A stretch of DNA of 64,000 nucleotides from Burkholderia diffusa (GCF_902499115.1 NZ_CABVPN010000012.1:1-64000), one strand, 5' to 3'. Counted from the first letter of the stretch, positions 1 to 10,080 are shown. Program-made: numbers and translations. Notes: generated from the sequence alone by a model not told the origin.

Positions 1-179
1 GAGGTGAGACTCTGGTCGAAGAGGAACAGCAGGAACGGCAGGAACAGGAACAGCAGCGCGCCGCTGACTCGATGGAGGATCGACAATATCGCCGCCAAGG
101 GCATGCGATATTTCATCGTGATATCGCCGAATCCGATGTTCCGGTATTCGGGTTGGCGTCGCGTTCGGGACGTAGTCAT
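1..179 (-). CDS. sdhC: Succinate dehydrogenase cytochrome b556 subunit (SdhC-like), N-terminal part
   Basis: The gene starts at ATG 179 on the minus strand and runs off the window, leaving about 59 residues. The visible part has the SdhC layout: a polar start (RQPEYRNIGFG), then S33-I-L-H36-R37 entering the first membrane helix. In characterised SdhC proteins the matching Ser and Arg contact ubiquinone and the His region lies by haem b. SdhC anchors the succinate dehydrogenase flavoprotein and iron-sulphur subunits in the inner membrane. It begins 13 nt after the DUF3429 stop, so it belongs to the SDR-DUF3429 operon. Whether sdhDAB follow lies outside the window, so a second sdh operon or an isolated paralogue are both possible. 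Confidence 0.8.
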   Translation of the reverse strand, partial: MTTSRTRRQPEYRNIGFGDITMKYRMPLAAILSILHRVSGALLFLFLPFLLFLFDQSLT

Positions 180-192
180 GGAAGGATACGGA

Positions 193-651
193 TCAACCGT
201 TCATCGAAGGTGTGGCGGCCAGTAGCGACAGGCCTGCCACACTCGTCAACAGGCACCGCAACGCGAAATACCAGGCCGGAATGAAATCCTTTCTCCACAG
301 GACGCCGTCGACGGCCGCGCAGGCGACGAGCACGATCGCTATTCCCGTGAGCCGCGCGCCGATGCCAGGCATCATGAGCACGGCCCACGCCATCAATGCG
401 GGAATCACGCTCCACCCGTAGAGAACACGCTGGCGGGGCGGCGATTCGGCTGCACGCAGCGCAACACCCCAATGCACGGCGCCGACGAACGACGCGATAC
501 ACGCGGCGTAGTTCAGCAGCGCGTGCACGTAATCGTCATTGGCAGCCGACGCGTGGACACTCAGCCACGACAGCGCGATGAATGGCACGAGGCCGGCCAG
601 CGCCAACGCTGCGGGCACGCGGTAACGACGCAGGACCGCACGCATGGTCAT
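193..651 (-). CDS. DUF3429 family integral membrane protein
   Basis: The 152-residue reading from ATG 651 is preferred because that ATG overlaps the SDR stop as ATGA, the usual sign of translational coupling. The protein is almost wholly hydrophobic, with about four to five membrane segments. One carries SFVGAVHWG, typical of DUF3429 proteins, whose function is not established. It lies between the SDR and the SdhC-like gene in one minus-strand operon. In other Burkholderia and Pseudomonas genomes DUF3429 genes often sit near photolyase or cryptochrome genes, so a place in the same light-response block is likely. No biochemical role can be read from the sequence. Confidence 0.75.
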   Translation of the reverse strand: MTMRAVLRRYRVPAALALAGLVPFIALSWLSVHASAANDDYVHALLNYAACIASFVGAVHWGVALRAAESPPRQRVLYGWSVIPALMAWAVLMMPGIGARLTGIAIVLVACAAVDGVLWRKDFIPAWYFALRCLLTSVAGLSLLAATPSMNG

Positions 652-1400
652 GGCCTCGGCGGAACGATCAGCGCGCCCTGACCGCCATCGACGCCGAATT
701 GCTGGCCGGTCACCCATGATGCATCGTCGCTCAACAGGAACGCCGCAAGCGCGGCGGGATCGTCGCCGGCGCCGAGCCGTCCGAGCGGATTGGCGTCCGC
801 GAGGCGCTTCGCGACCTGCGGCGCACTGGTCAGACGCGCGGACATCGCCGAGGCGATCAGGCCGGGATGAATGCAGTTGACGCGAATCCCGCGCGCCGCG
901 TAGGTGGCGGCCGCCGACTGCGCGAGCGCGGCCACCGCGGCTTTCGCGCTGGCGATGGCTTCATGGTTCGGGAAGCCGGCTCTCGAAGCGACGCTGCCGA
1001 ACAGCACCGCACTGCCCCCTGCCCGAGCGGCGAGCAACACGCGGACGAACGCGCGCAATGCGTTCCATGCCGAGAAGTAATTCGCCGCGAACGCGTCGTG
1101 CAGTTCCGCATCCGAAGTCGAATGCATCGGCTTGACGACGATCGAGCCGACGCAATGCGTGAGCCCGTCGGGCACGCCGAAGCGCTCGATGCCCGTCTCG
1201 AGCGCGCGATCGAGCGCAGTCGCGTCAGTCGCGTCGGCAGGCGCAACGACCACACGTTCGCGCGACATCGTCTCGGCAAGGGCGCCGAGACGATCCGCGT
1301 TTCGTGCGGTGAGCACCATTGAAACGCCCTTGGCGTTCAAACGACGCGCGAGTGCGCTGCCAACGGCCCCCGTTGCACCGCAGATCCAGACAAAAGCCAT
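648..1400 (-). CDS. SDR-family oxidoreductase lacking the catalytic tyrosine
   Basis: A 250-residue Rossmann-fold protein read from ATG 1400 (MAFVW); the longer reading from 1421 adds a tail that does not fit the fold. The nucleotide-binding glycine motif is G8-A-T-G-A-V-G14. The usual SDR triad is Ser, Tyr and Lys in S-x12-Y-x3-K. Here Ser136 and Lys153 are in place, but the Tyr position is Ile149, in PNHEAIASAK. The C-terminus (TGQQFGVDGG) is normal for the family. Reduction by the classical mechanism is therefore doubtful: it may be a cofactor-binding or altered-chemistry member. It heads the SDR-DUF3429-sdhC operon and is divergent from the flavoprotein at 1686, with a shared promoter region of 285 nt. 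Confidence 0.85.
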   Translation of the reverse strand: MAFVWICGATGAVGSALARRLNAKGVSMVLTARNADRLGALAETMSRERVVVAPADATDATALDRALETGIERFGVPDGLTHCVGSIVVKPMHSTSDAELHDAFAANYFSAWNALRAFVRVLLAARAGGSAVLFGSVASRAGFPNHEAIASAKAAVAALAQSAAATYAARGIRVNCIHPGLIASAMSARLTSAPQVAKRLADANPLGRLGAGDDPAALAAFLLSDDASWVTGQQFGVDGGQGALIVPPRP

Positions 1401-1685
1401 GGTGACTCCTGTTGCGAGCATCCGTCCCGTACGGCGCCCCCGGCGCCTGCATGCGCGGCGCTCAACGACCGCCGCGCGATGCGCGACCGGGTCGCGTCAT
1501 GCCATTGATTACGGACTTCATTCTATGCCATTTTTGCGCCGAATGAAGCGACATTGCGACTCACTATATGCACATGACGCAGTATATTCGGGTCAACAGT
1601 CACAGAATCCAGCCGATGACGCTCGCATGACGTAGAATTCAGGTGTGAGCGCGCAAAATTTGCGCACTATTCTGCATTTTTTAAG
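1401..1685. promoter_or_regulatory. Divergent promoter region between SDR and FAD oxidoreductase
   Basis: This gap separates two divergent genes of the light-linked block and is clearly richer in A/T than the flanking coding DNA. It contains the dyad GCGCAAA-A-TTTGCGC at 1651-1665, 20 nt before the flavoprotein ATG. That is a good place for an operator, but the protein that would bind it is not known. No unambiguous -35/-10 pair was identified. Confidence 0.45.
1651..1665. promoter_or_regulatory. Perfect 7+1+7 inverted repeat, candidate operator
   Basis: GCGCAAAATTTGCGC is a perfect dyad with a one-base centre. It sits just upstream of the flavoprotein start codon. Its position suggests a repressor site, but the identity of the binding protein is inference only. 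Confidence 0.4.
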
Positions 1686-2708
1686 ATGAATCAGATGACT
1701 GCATTTTCCGACTCATCCTCCACCATCGCGATCGTCGGCGCGGGAATTGCCGGCTTGGCCTGCGCGCGCGTCCTCGCCGAAGCGGGTCATCGAGTGACGG
1801 TGTTCGAGAAAAGCCGTGGAGTGGGCGGGCGAACGAGTACGCGTCGCGCGGACGGCTGGCAGGCCGATCACGGCGCGCAGTATTTCACTGCGCAACATCC
1901 GGCATTCGCCGCCGAAGTCGCGCGATGGGTCGCCAGCGGCGCAGCCGCCCCGTGGGCCGCACGCGTCGCATCGATTGGCTCGCTCGGGCCGCGGGAATTG
2001 CTCGCGCCAGCTCAGCGATATGTGGGCGTGCCGGGCATGACTGCACCGGCGCGGCATCTGTCTGTGGGAATCGAGACGGTGCTCGAGACCACGATCACCG
2101 AGTTGATGCACGACGAACAGGGCTGGCGACTGATCTCGGCCGAGCGGGGTGCGCTGGCCGTGCATCACGATGTCGTCATCGTTGCAGTCCCGGCGCCGCA
2201 GGCCGTACCGCTCCTGCGGCGCGCCGAACCGGGTCTCGCGGTGATCGCCCAGCGTACCGAGATGCGCCCGGCCTGGGCAGTGATGGCGCAGTGCGGCCAT
2301 TTGCCCGATCCGGGCTTCGACGCCGCATTCGTCAATTTCGGTCCGCTCGGCTGGATCGCCCATGACACATCCAAGCCGGGGCGCACCGGCGTGAGCACCT
2401 GGGTGCTGCACGCGACGCCCGAGTGGAGCCAGGCTCATCTGGAGGCACCGCCCGAGCGGATCACGCGCACGCTGCTGGACGCCTTTCGAGACATCGTGGG
2501 CGCCACCGCCGACACGGCAACCGCCCATCGCTGGCGCTATGCCGAGCTGGCGCCGTCGTCTGTCGCGGCTCCCGGCCGATTTGCGTGGCGGGCGGGGCCG
2601 CGCATCGGACTGTGCGGCGACTGGCTGGGCGGCGGCAAGATCGAAGGCGCATGGCTCAGCGGCACCGGCCTCGGCAGCGCGGTGGCCGACACCCTGATCA
2701 CGCACTGA
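1686..2708 (+). CDS. NAD(P)/FAD-dependent amine oxidase-like oxidoreductase (renalase-like)
   Basis: 340 residues. The N-terminal dinucleotide-binding fold has G18-A-G-I-A-G23, then Glu41 in VFEKS for the FAD ribose, followed by the flavin-oxidase motif G-VGGR-T near 45-50. A C-terminal segment (RIGLCGDWLGGGKIEGAWLSG) matches the second FAD-contact motif, in which GD and the following Gly-rich turn hold the cofactor. This architecture belongs to the renalase-like family, often annotated simply as FAD-dependent oxidoreductase. The substrate is unknown. The gene is divergent from the SDR and convergent with the cryptochrome at 2988-4517. In related genomes this family commonly accompanies photolyases. 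The gene ends in a small hairpin that begins inside the stop codon. Confidence 0.85.
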   Translation: MNQMTAFSDSSSTIAIVGAGIAGLACARVLAEAGHRVTVFEKSRGVGGRTSTRRADGWQADHGAQYFTAQHPAFAAEVARWVASGAAAPWAARVASIGSLGPRELLAPAQRYVGVPGMTAPARHLSVGIETVLETTITELMHDEQGWRLISAERGALAVHHDVVIVAVPAPQAVPLLRRAEPGLAVIAQRTEMRPAWAVMAQCGHLPDPGFDAAFVNFGPLGWIAHDTSKPGRTGVSTWVLHATPEWSQAHLEAPPERITRTLLDAFRDIVGATADTATAHRWRYAELAPSSVAAPGRFAWRAGPRIGLCGDWLGGGKIEGAWLSGTGLGSAVADTLITH

Positions 2709-2987
2709 GCGGCACCGCTCGGCTCGCTGCCGCATTGTGGCTGCGACCCGAGCGCGCCTTCGCTTGCCGGCCCGGGTTGCTGCGCTCGCGTGATGCCTCG
2801 CCGTTCAAACCACGTCGAACACTCGAACCCGCTTCGCTTCGCGAACGCGCCGCTCGGCGGTCGGCAGGATTGCGCCGGCGCGAGGCAATGGAGATCATTG
2901 GCGATCCAAAGCGAATGACGCACTCACGCCGTACGCGCACGCTTCGCACACGTCGTTTTCGACGAGGGCGGCCGATGACCGAACGGC

Positions 2988-4517
<1,530 letters not shown>

Positions 4518-4895
4518 GGAACGCTTCGCCATTGATGATCGCTGCCTGGGTTGTCGAGACACCTGCATCGCCGCCTCGCGGCACGCCCCACGCCAGATCC
4601 TGTCGCCGCGTCACGACCACGCTCGCCCGTCCGTCGGCGGCGCTGTCTGGAAACGCCCGCGTCATTGCGCATCGAACGAAACACCTTGCCCCTCCTAGCT
4701 AGCGCCCCGCACCGCGCGACCTGACTGACCTCGCGACACCGAGCGGTGCCGCTCCGAAGCATTCTAGTCGGCTCGCACTTCGCGAACCAGCTTTCCAGGT
4801 AAAAATCCGCTGTTTGAATCACTTTCCTGCTTCAAATTTCAGGCAAACTGCGTACAATCCTGAGACAACTGTACGTCGACTTTAGGAGAGCAACG
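4518..4895. promoter_or_regulatory. Shared promoter region of the photolyase and LitR-like regulator
   Basis: This 378-nt gap has no gene. Close to the regulator start it holds TTTGAA-N12-TTCAAA (4813-4818 and 4831-4836), a -10-like TACAAT at 4853-4858 and the dyad GTACA-N13-TGTAC at 4852-4874. A purine-rich ribosome site (TTTAGGAGAG) precedes the ATG at 4896. The half of the gap nearer the photolyase shows no clear signal apart from a short hairpin at 4741-4754. Confidence 0.5.
4852..4874. promoter_or_regulatory. GTACA-N13-TGTAC dyad, candidate LitR/MerR operator
   Basis: Inverted half-sites GTACA (4852-4856) and TGTAC (4870-4874) flank 13 nt. The left half overlaps a -10-like TACAAT. MerR-family regulators bind dyads in their own divergent promoters, so autoregulation by the adjacent MerR/LitR-like gene is the straightforward reading. 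Binding itself is inferred. Confidence 0.5.
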
Positions 4896-5867
4896 ATGCC
4901 CCCTCGCAAGGATCGCGATACTCCTCACCGCTATCGCAGCGGTGAGGCCGCGCGTCTGGCGCGCATGCCGGCAGCAACGCTGAGGATCTGGGAAAGGCGC
5001 TATGACGTGATTGCTCCGCCCAAAACGCCGTCCGGACAAAGGATGTACTCGGACGACGACGTACAGCGAATTCGTTTGCTGAAAGCGCTCGTCAATCAGG
5101 GCCACGCGATCGGCTCGATCGCCAGCCTGAGCCGCGAGGAACTCGAGGCGTTGTCGGTGACGAATACGCGTGGCCCGGCGTTTCCCGAGGCGGCGGTGAG
5201 CCTCGCGGTCATCGGTGCGCTTTCGATTTCGGAAGCCGCGGTAGAGCGAATGGGAATCCGGATCGCCGCACGAATCGACTCGCTTGAGGACGCGAGCGAG
5301 CATGCGAGTACGCCAGTAGACGCCCTCATCGCGACGACCACGTCGCTCCATGAGGATGTCGTCTCGCAGCTCGCTGCGTTGGCGCAAAAGCTCAACGCGC
5401 ATGCCGTGGCCGTCGTGTACGCGTTCGGCACCGCAGAGGCGGTCGAGCTGGCGCGTCTGTCGGGGTTCGAGCTTTTCCGGTCGACGGAAGGCCAGACCAA
5501 CCCCGCATCCATCATTTCGAGACTGGCGCAAGCCGTCGTCAAGGCGCGCCAGTCGAACGAGGCGGATCGCGGGCTTTGGCTGCGCACGCGGCGACGCTTC
5601 GACGAAGCGACGCTGGCGTCGCTCAGCGGCCTGTCCACCACCGTCAAATGCGAGTGTCCGCGTCATCTCTCCGAATTGATCATGCAGCTCGGTGCGTTCG
5701 AGCGATACAGTGATGAATGCGTGTCACGATCGCCGGCCGATGCGTTGCTGCACCGCCACCTCGGAGACGCAGCAAACCGCGCGGCCGAATTGCTCGAGAC
5801 GGCGCTTGCCATCATTCTTCGCGAAGAGGGATTGGGCGGAACGACGCCGGAGCTGAAGGCGCTGTAG
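4896..5867 (+). CDS. litR: MerR-family regulator, LitR/CarH-like without a B12-binding motif
   Basis: 323 residues. The N-terminal winged-helix MerR domain runs from about 10 to 80 (YRSGEAARLARMPAATLRIWERRY, then the wing GQRMYSDDDV). A long C-terminal domain follows that aligns in layout with the helical and Rossmann parts of LitR/CarH photosensors. The cobalamin-binding signature D-x-H-x-x-G of light-sensing LitR is absent, so it fits the class III group, in which light sensing is thought to be indirect. Class III LitR has been studied in B. multivorans. It is divergent from the photolyase and has a dyad in its own promoter. Likely targets are the photolyase, flavoprotein and SDR genes around it; this is inferred from position. 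Confidence 0.85.
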   Translation: MPPRKDRDTPHRYRSGEAARLARMPAATLRIWERRYDVIAPPKTPSGQRMYSDDDVQRIRLLKALVNQGHAIGSIASLSREELEALSVTNTRGPAFPEAAVSLAVIGALSISEAAVERMGIRIAARIDSLEDASEHASTPVDALIATTTSLHEDVVSQLAALAQKLNAHAVAVVYAFGTAEAVELARLSGFELFRSTEGQTNPASIISRLAQAVVKARQSNEADRGLWLRTRRRFDEATLASLSGLSTTVKCECPRHLSELIMQLGAFERYSDECVSRSPADALLHRHLGDAANRAAELLETALAIILREEGLGGTTPELKAL

Positions 5868-6093
5868 CGCGGCAAGCGCCGCCGACTGTTCCGACCTGCC
5901 CGCGACGATAGGTGGCGATGCTGCGCAGCACACTTGTCAAGCGCATCGTCGCGCGCAATGTGCTGGCAACGAGTGCCACCCTCTTGCGACGCGTTCGTCG
6001 TTGAGCGGCGACGCCGCGGGTTTGTCCGACCGCACGACAAGCCGTCGATCCAGGACCGGCACACCTGCGGGTACAACGCAGGGCTTTCCTCGA

Positions 6094-7053
6094 TCATCGA
6101 GCCGGAACCGAAGAGCGAGCCACCGCGGCAGGGGTTGTCGGCTGCCCGCTCGCGGTTCCAGCATTCGACGCCTTCGCGACGCGATCCGTGAACGCGGAGA
6201 GATCGTCGAGCACTGACGCCACCCCTCTCAACGGCGCGCCCAGAACACCGACGATCGACGCATGGCTCACGTTCCCGTAACGCATGACCACGACGGAGTC
6301 GCCCATGTCTTGCAATGCGCGCGCGAAGCGGTACGTGTTGCCGGGCTCGACCACCGTGTCGTTCTCCGCGACTGCCAGCCACATCGGCGGCTCTGTACCC
6401 TGAACGAATCGAATCGGCTGGCTCGCCGCACGCGCTTCCTGCGGGAATATCTTTTCAAGCGTTGCATCACGCAGCGGCAGGAAGTCATAAGCGCCGGCCA
6501 GACCAATCACGCCGGCGATATCGCTCTTCTGCATCTCCTGTGCCGCCAGATAGCGGCCGTCGGTCGCAAGCAATGCGGCAATCTGGGCGCCCGCGGAGTG
6601 CCCCATCAGAAACAGGCGACGCGGATCGCCGCCGAACGCAACTGCGTGCTCGCGTGCCCACGCCACCGCCTGCGCCGCATCGTCGACGAAACCGGGAAAG
6701 GTGGTCGCCGGATACGTCCTATAGTCGGGCAACACGGCAACAAAACCCCTCGACGCCAAGGCCTCTCCCACGAACAGATAGTCCTTGCGCTCACCGGACT
6801 GCCAGCTTCCGCCGTAAAGGAACACGACCACAGGCGCGCCCGCATTCGCATCGGCCGGCCAGTGATGCAAGACGCGCGCGGGCAAGTAGACGTCGAGCAC
6901 TTGACGCTCGCCGGGTCCGTACGGGATATCTGCGAAAAGACTGAACGTGTACCTCGGCGTTAGCGCGTTCAGAAGCCGCACCGGACTACACGCGCAGAGG
7001 AAACCGACCGCGAGCAGCACCGACAGGACGGTCAGTCCGGCTTTCATGTTCAT
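6094..7053 (-). CDS. Lipoprotein alpha/beta hydrolase (carboxylesterase, BD-FAE-like)
   Basis: 319 residues from ATG 7053, which has a good upstream AAGGAGA-type site. A lipoprotein signal ends in the lipobox LCAC, so the mature enzyme is probably membrane anchored and faces the periplasm. The alpha/beta hydrolase core shows the oxyanion-type FLYGGSW, the nucleophile elbow GHSAG, an acid-bearing loop (AENDTVV) and the catalytic His in NVSHAS near the C-terminus. This order is typical of small esterases of the BD-FAE/HSL-like group. The substrate cannot be predicted. It stands alone on the minus strand between the LitR-like gene and a gene-free stretch. The C-terminal 30 residues are rich in Ala, Thr and Ser and probably disordered. 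Confidence 0.85.
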   Translation of the reverse strand: MNMKAGLTVLSVLLAVGFLCACSPVRLLNALTPRYTFSLFADIPYGPGERQVLDVYLPARVLHHWPADANAGAPVVVFLYGGSWQSGERKDYLFVGEALASRGFVAVLPDYRTYPATTFPGFVDDAAQAVAWAREHAVAFGGDPRRLFLMGHSAGAQIAALLATDGRYLAAQEMQKSDIAGVIGLAGAYDFLPLRDATLEKIFPQEARAASQPIRFVQGTEPPMWLAVAENDTVVEPGNTYRFARALQDMGDSVVVMRYGNVSHASIVGVLGAPLRGVASVLDDLSAFTDRVAKASNAGTASGQPTTPAAVARSSVPAR

Positions 7054-7707
7054 GCAAATCTCCTTACCTGACGATTCCGGTCGCATCCGCCGCCGTGTAT
7101 GGGGATTTACGGAACTTGCGCGGACGCGGATGCATGCATCGCACGACAGCCGACACCCGCCGTCCAGGAGCTACAAGCGGATGTTCATTGTTCGGGCGCC
7201 GGCACGCTCAGGCAATCTAGCGTCTCGTTCGAACGCCCTGCCCGGATGCCGCCCCGTTGGCCCGTCGGCCCGGTTCAATCCCCGACGCTGCGCGACATCA
7301 GGCGCGCTATCCCAATGCGTCGCAGCGGCAACATCGTAAGCGGCCGTGCAGTCCACAGCGCTACCGGCCGCCGGGTGCCCCCTCAACGGCATCCAGATAT
7401 TCCCTTCGCAAGTGCATCCGTCCGCAATGCAGCGTCGTATTGGAGATGAGAATCGACGCCGAATGCCGACAATCGCTCCCTGCAAAGCTATCGTCTGGCA
7501 ATGGTTCCGCTCGTCGACGATATTGAGAGCCGTCTGCCATGAACGTTCTACCTGCCACTTTCCCCGAGATGCAACGTCGCCGTGGCGGCTGGATCGATTT
7601 CGCTTGTCGTCGAGGGCGACGTAGCGCTTTGCTCGGCGCGCACATATGTGCACCACTGATGCACGCGGCATGGCGACCATGCCGTTACTGATCCCGCGCG
7701 AACGATT
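7054..7707. other. 654-nt gene-free stretch
   Basis: No reading frame here looks like a real protein in composition or motif. The stretch lies between divergent genes and must hold both promoters. The only structured element noticed is the palindrome GCACATATGTGC at 7640-7651, which could be an operator for the DUF2878 gene at 7708. The DNA is more A/T-rich than the neighbouring regions, as is the photolyase that follows. Confidence 0.5.
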
Positions 7708-8325
7708 ATGACAAGTGCTACGAATCAAGGAACGTCGAGCACGCCAGCGCTGGGCGCCGTTCGCGTGTACGTCTACCTTGCGACGACCCAGATAGGATGG
7801 CTGGCATGCGTGATGACTGCCGCATCGCAACGCGCCGCGTGGGGAGTCGCGTATGCGCTGATCGCGACGGTCGGCCATCTTCTCTTCGCGCGCCGACCGT
7901 CCTCCGAGGCGCGGCTCGTCCTCACGGTCACCGTGTCCGGATGGTTATGGGACAGTGCCGTTGCGCATTCCGGCCTGCTTGTATACCCGAACGGCGTTTT
8001 GCTCGAAGGAACGGCGCCGTACTGGCTTGCGGGGCTATGGGCGCTGTTCGCGATTCAACTCAATACTTTGCTGCACTGGCTCCGGGAGCGACCGCTCATC
8101 TCGGTGCTCGTCGGCGCATTCGCAGGCCCGGCGTCCTTTCGCGCAGGTGCGGCGCTGGGGGCCGTTCATTTCAAGGATCCGACTGCAGCGCTCGTCGTTA
8201 TCGCAACCGGCTGGGCGTTTATCTTGCCGGCCGCGCTCGCGATTGCACGCCATTGGGACGGAGTAACGCCCCTTTCTCCGCCAACAATCCGCGCAGACGT
8301 CATGAATGACGCCCGGGCCGAATAG
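7708..8325 (+). CDS. DUF2878 family membrane protein
   Basis: 205 residues with about five to six hydrophobic segments after a 20-residue polar start. Its features (WLWDSAVAHSGLLVYPNG in the middle and a Gly/Ala-rich helix later) fit DUF2878, a family of unknown function. In many Gammaproteobacteria DUF2878 genes sit in light-induced clusters with phrB, cyclopropane synthase-like and DUF1365 genes. The direct neighbour here is the CPD photolyase 98 nt downstream on the same strand, which agrees with that pattern. The other usual cluster members are missing, so this may be a reduced version. The start at 7708 has only a weak ribosome site; a later Met is possible. Confidence 0.75.
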   Translation: MTSATNQGTSSTPALGAVRVYVYLATTQIGWLACVMTAASQRAAWGVAYALIATVGHLLFARRPSSEARLVLTVTVSGWLWDSAVAHSGLLVYPNGVLLEGTAPYWLAGLWALFAIQLNTLLHWLRERPLISVLVGAFAGPASFRAGAALGAVHFKDPTAALVVIATGWAFILPAALAIARHWDGVTPLSPPTIRADVMNDARAE

Positions 8326-8423
8326 AGACATTGGCTCGATAGAGCCGGAAATTCACAAGCTCGCTTCATCTCCGATTCTCCGATCCCGTTCACATTGCCA
8401 ACGCACCTTCTCAGGCAACGCAC

Positions 8424-9944
8424 ATGACCAGCTCCGAATTGCCGTATCAATCCCGCCCCGTTATCGTATGGTTTCGTGACGATCAGCGGCTCAGCGACAA
8501 TCCCGCACTTTCTCATGCGGTCAGTACCGGCCATCCTGTTGTTTGCGCATATGTATACGACCCTGCCCCGAAGCTCGGGCGTCCCATGGGTGGCGCGCAA
8601 CGGTGGTGGCTGCACGAGTCCTTGAGAAAACTCGATGACGCGCTTTCCGCTCTCGGTGGCTCGCTGATCGTGCTTCGCGGCAACGAACATGAAGCCATCA
8701 TGAGTCTCGCCCTCGAGACCCAGGCGGCAATGGTTTTGTGGAATCGCCGCTACTCGAAAGCGCAAACGGAAATAGATGCATCGATCAAGAAAGACTTGAT
8801 CGGCCGCGGAATCGAAGTTTCAACATTCAATGGCCATCTTTTGCGGGAACCTTGGACAGTCACCACACGTGAAGGCTTGCCGTTCCAGGTGTTCAGCGCG
8901 TACTGGAGAGCCGCTCAGCGCGATGATTTTTCCCCGCCATGTCCACTATCGGCGCCCTCTCGGATCACGTTCTTTGCCCTCTCCAAAAACGTCAGCGCAC
9001 ACCTCTGTACGCTTGCCGAGCTTGCACTGCAGCCCTCAACGCCTGACTGGGCCGAGGGGCTGCGTGCGACCTGGCGATGCGGCGAGGATGCTGCTGGACA
9101 TCAACTTGAGGCCTTCATTGAAAACTCGTTTTCCGATTATGCCGGCGCACGAGATTTTCCAGCCACTCAAGCGACGAGCCGGCTTTCTCCCTATCTTCGC
9201 TTTGGCAACATCTCGGCTCGGCAAGTGTGGTACGCGACGTTATCAGCGGTAGACGCAATGCGAAGCAGGCGAGTTGTTCGCATTGAAGATTCCCAAAAAG
9301 AGTCGTTTAGCAAGTTCTTCAGTGAGCTCGGATGGAGAGAATTCTCGTATTATCTTCTCTATCACTGCAAACCCCTCCATCAGTTCAATTTTCGGCCTCA
9401 GTTTGACTCCATGCCGTGGCGCACCGACGCAAAGGCGCTTCGCATGTGGCAAATGGGAAAAACAGGATACCCGCTGGTAGACGCCGGCATGCGCGAGCTT
9501 TGGCACACTGGCTGGATGCACAACCGCGTGCGCATGGTGACAGCGTCATTTCTCACAAAGCACTTGCTCATCGATTGGCGTGAGGGCGAAGCATGGTTCT
9601 GGGATACGCTGGTTGACGCCGATGAGGCAAGCAATCCCGCCGGGTGGCAATGGGTTTCAGGAAGCGGCGCCGACGCAGCCCCGTATTTTCGAATCTTCAA
9701 TCCTGTTTTGCAGGGGAAAAAATTCGATCCGAAAGGCGAATACACGCGGCGGTGGGTGCCCGAACTCTCCGCACTCCCCGCCGAATCCGTCCACAGCCCA
9801 TGGACCGCTTCTACTGAAGCGCTGCAAGAAGCATCCATCAGTCTCGGCGCAAGTTATCCATTTCCGATCGTGGATCACCAGCTTGCACGCGCGCGAGCCC
9901 TCAGCTCGTTAGATCTCCTGGATACCCAAAGCCAAAGGAAGTGA
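8424..9944 (+). CDS. phrB: Class I CPD photolyase (deoxyribodipyrimidine photo-lyase)
   Basis: 506 residues, normal for the family. The N-terminal antenna-binding alpha/beta domain starts with VIVWFRDDQRLSDNPAL. The helical FAD domain carries the FAD-phosphate region (TSRLSPYLRFGNIS), LGWREFSYYL, DAGMRELWHTGWMHNRVRM and DADEASNPAGWQWV, then FRIFNPVLQGKKFDP. The enzyme splits cyclobutane pyrimidine dimers with blue or near-UV light using reduced FAD. Base composition is unlike its surroundings: the 60 nt from 9301 contain 25 G or C (42%) by hand count, whereas the flanks look well above 60%. That suggests transfer into this position. Directly after its TGA the same frame continues into a groEL remnant. 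Confidence 0.96.
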   Translation: MTSSELPYQSRPVIVWFRDDQRLSDNPALSHAVSTGHPVVCAYVYDPAPKLGRPMGGAQRWWLHESLRKLDDALSALGGSLIVLRGNEHEAIMSLALETQAAMVLWNRRYSKAQTEIDASIKKDLIGRGIEVSTFNGHLLREPWTVTTREGLPFQVFSAYWRAAQRDDFSPPCPLSAPSRITFFALSKNVSAHLCTLAELALQPSTPDWAEGLRATWRCGEDAAGHQLEAFIENSFSDYAGARDFPATQATSRLSPYLRFGNISARQVWYATLSAVDAMRSRRVVRIEDSQKESFSKFFSELGWREFSYYLLYHCKPLHQFNFRPQFDSMPWRTDAKALRMWQMGKTGYPLVDAGMRELWHTGWMHNRVRMVTASFLTKHLLIDWREGEAWFWDTLVDADEASNPAGWQWVSGSGADAAPYFRIFNPVLQGKKFDPKGEYTRRWVPELSALPAESVHSPWTASTEALQEASISLGASYPFPIVDHQLARARALSSLDLLDTQSQRK

Positions 9945-10080
9945 TCCTCGGTCGTTATCGAGAAGGTACGGGACGGCACGGGCAACTTCGGCTACAACCC
10001 GGCCACCGGCAAGTTCGTCGATCTCGTCGAAGCCGGTATCGTCGATCCCACCACGGTGACGCGCACTGCGCTGCAAGATC
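9945..10080 (+). pseudogene. groEL C-terminal remnant
   Basis: In frame directly after the photolyase stop, the DNA encodes VVIEKVRDGTGNFGYNPAT and then VDLVEAGIVDPTTVTRTALQ. This is the conserved region shortly before the GroEL C-terminus (NFGYNAATG...DPTKVTRTALQNA in ordinary GroEL). The match stops abruptly after TRTALQ near 10073, and there is no start codon or upstream GroEL sequence. It is closer to ordinary GroEL than to the divergent GroEL at 46351, so it is not simply a copy of that gene. It is a fragment left by deletion or rearrangement and is not expected to be expressed. Confidence 0.85.

Noticed and set aside
1713..2735. A 340-residue minus-strand frame
   Set aside because: It mirrors the flavoprotein gene and shows no family pattern.
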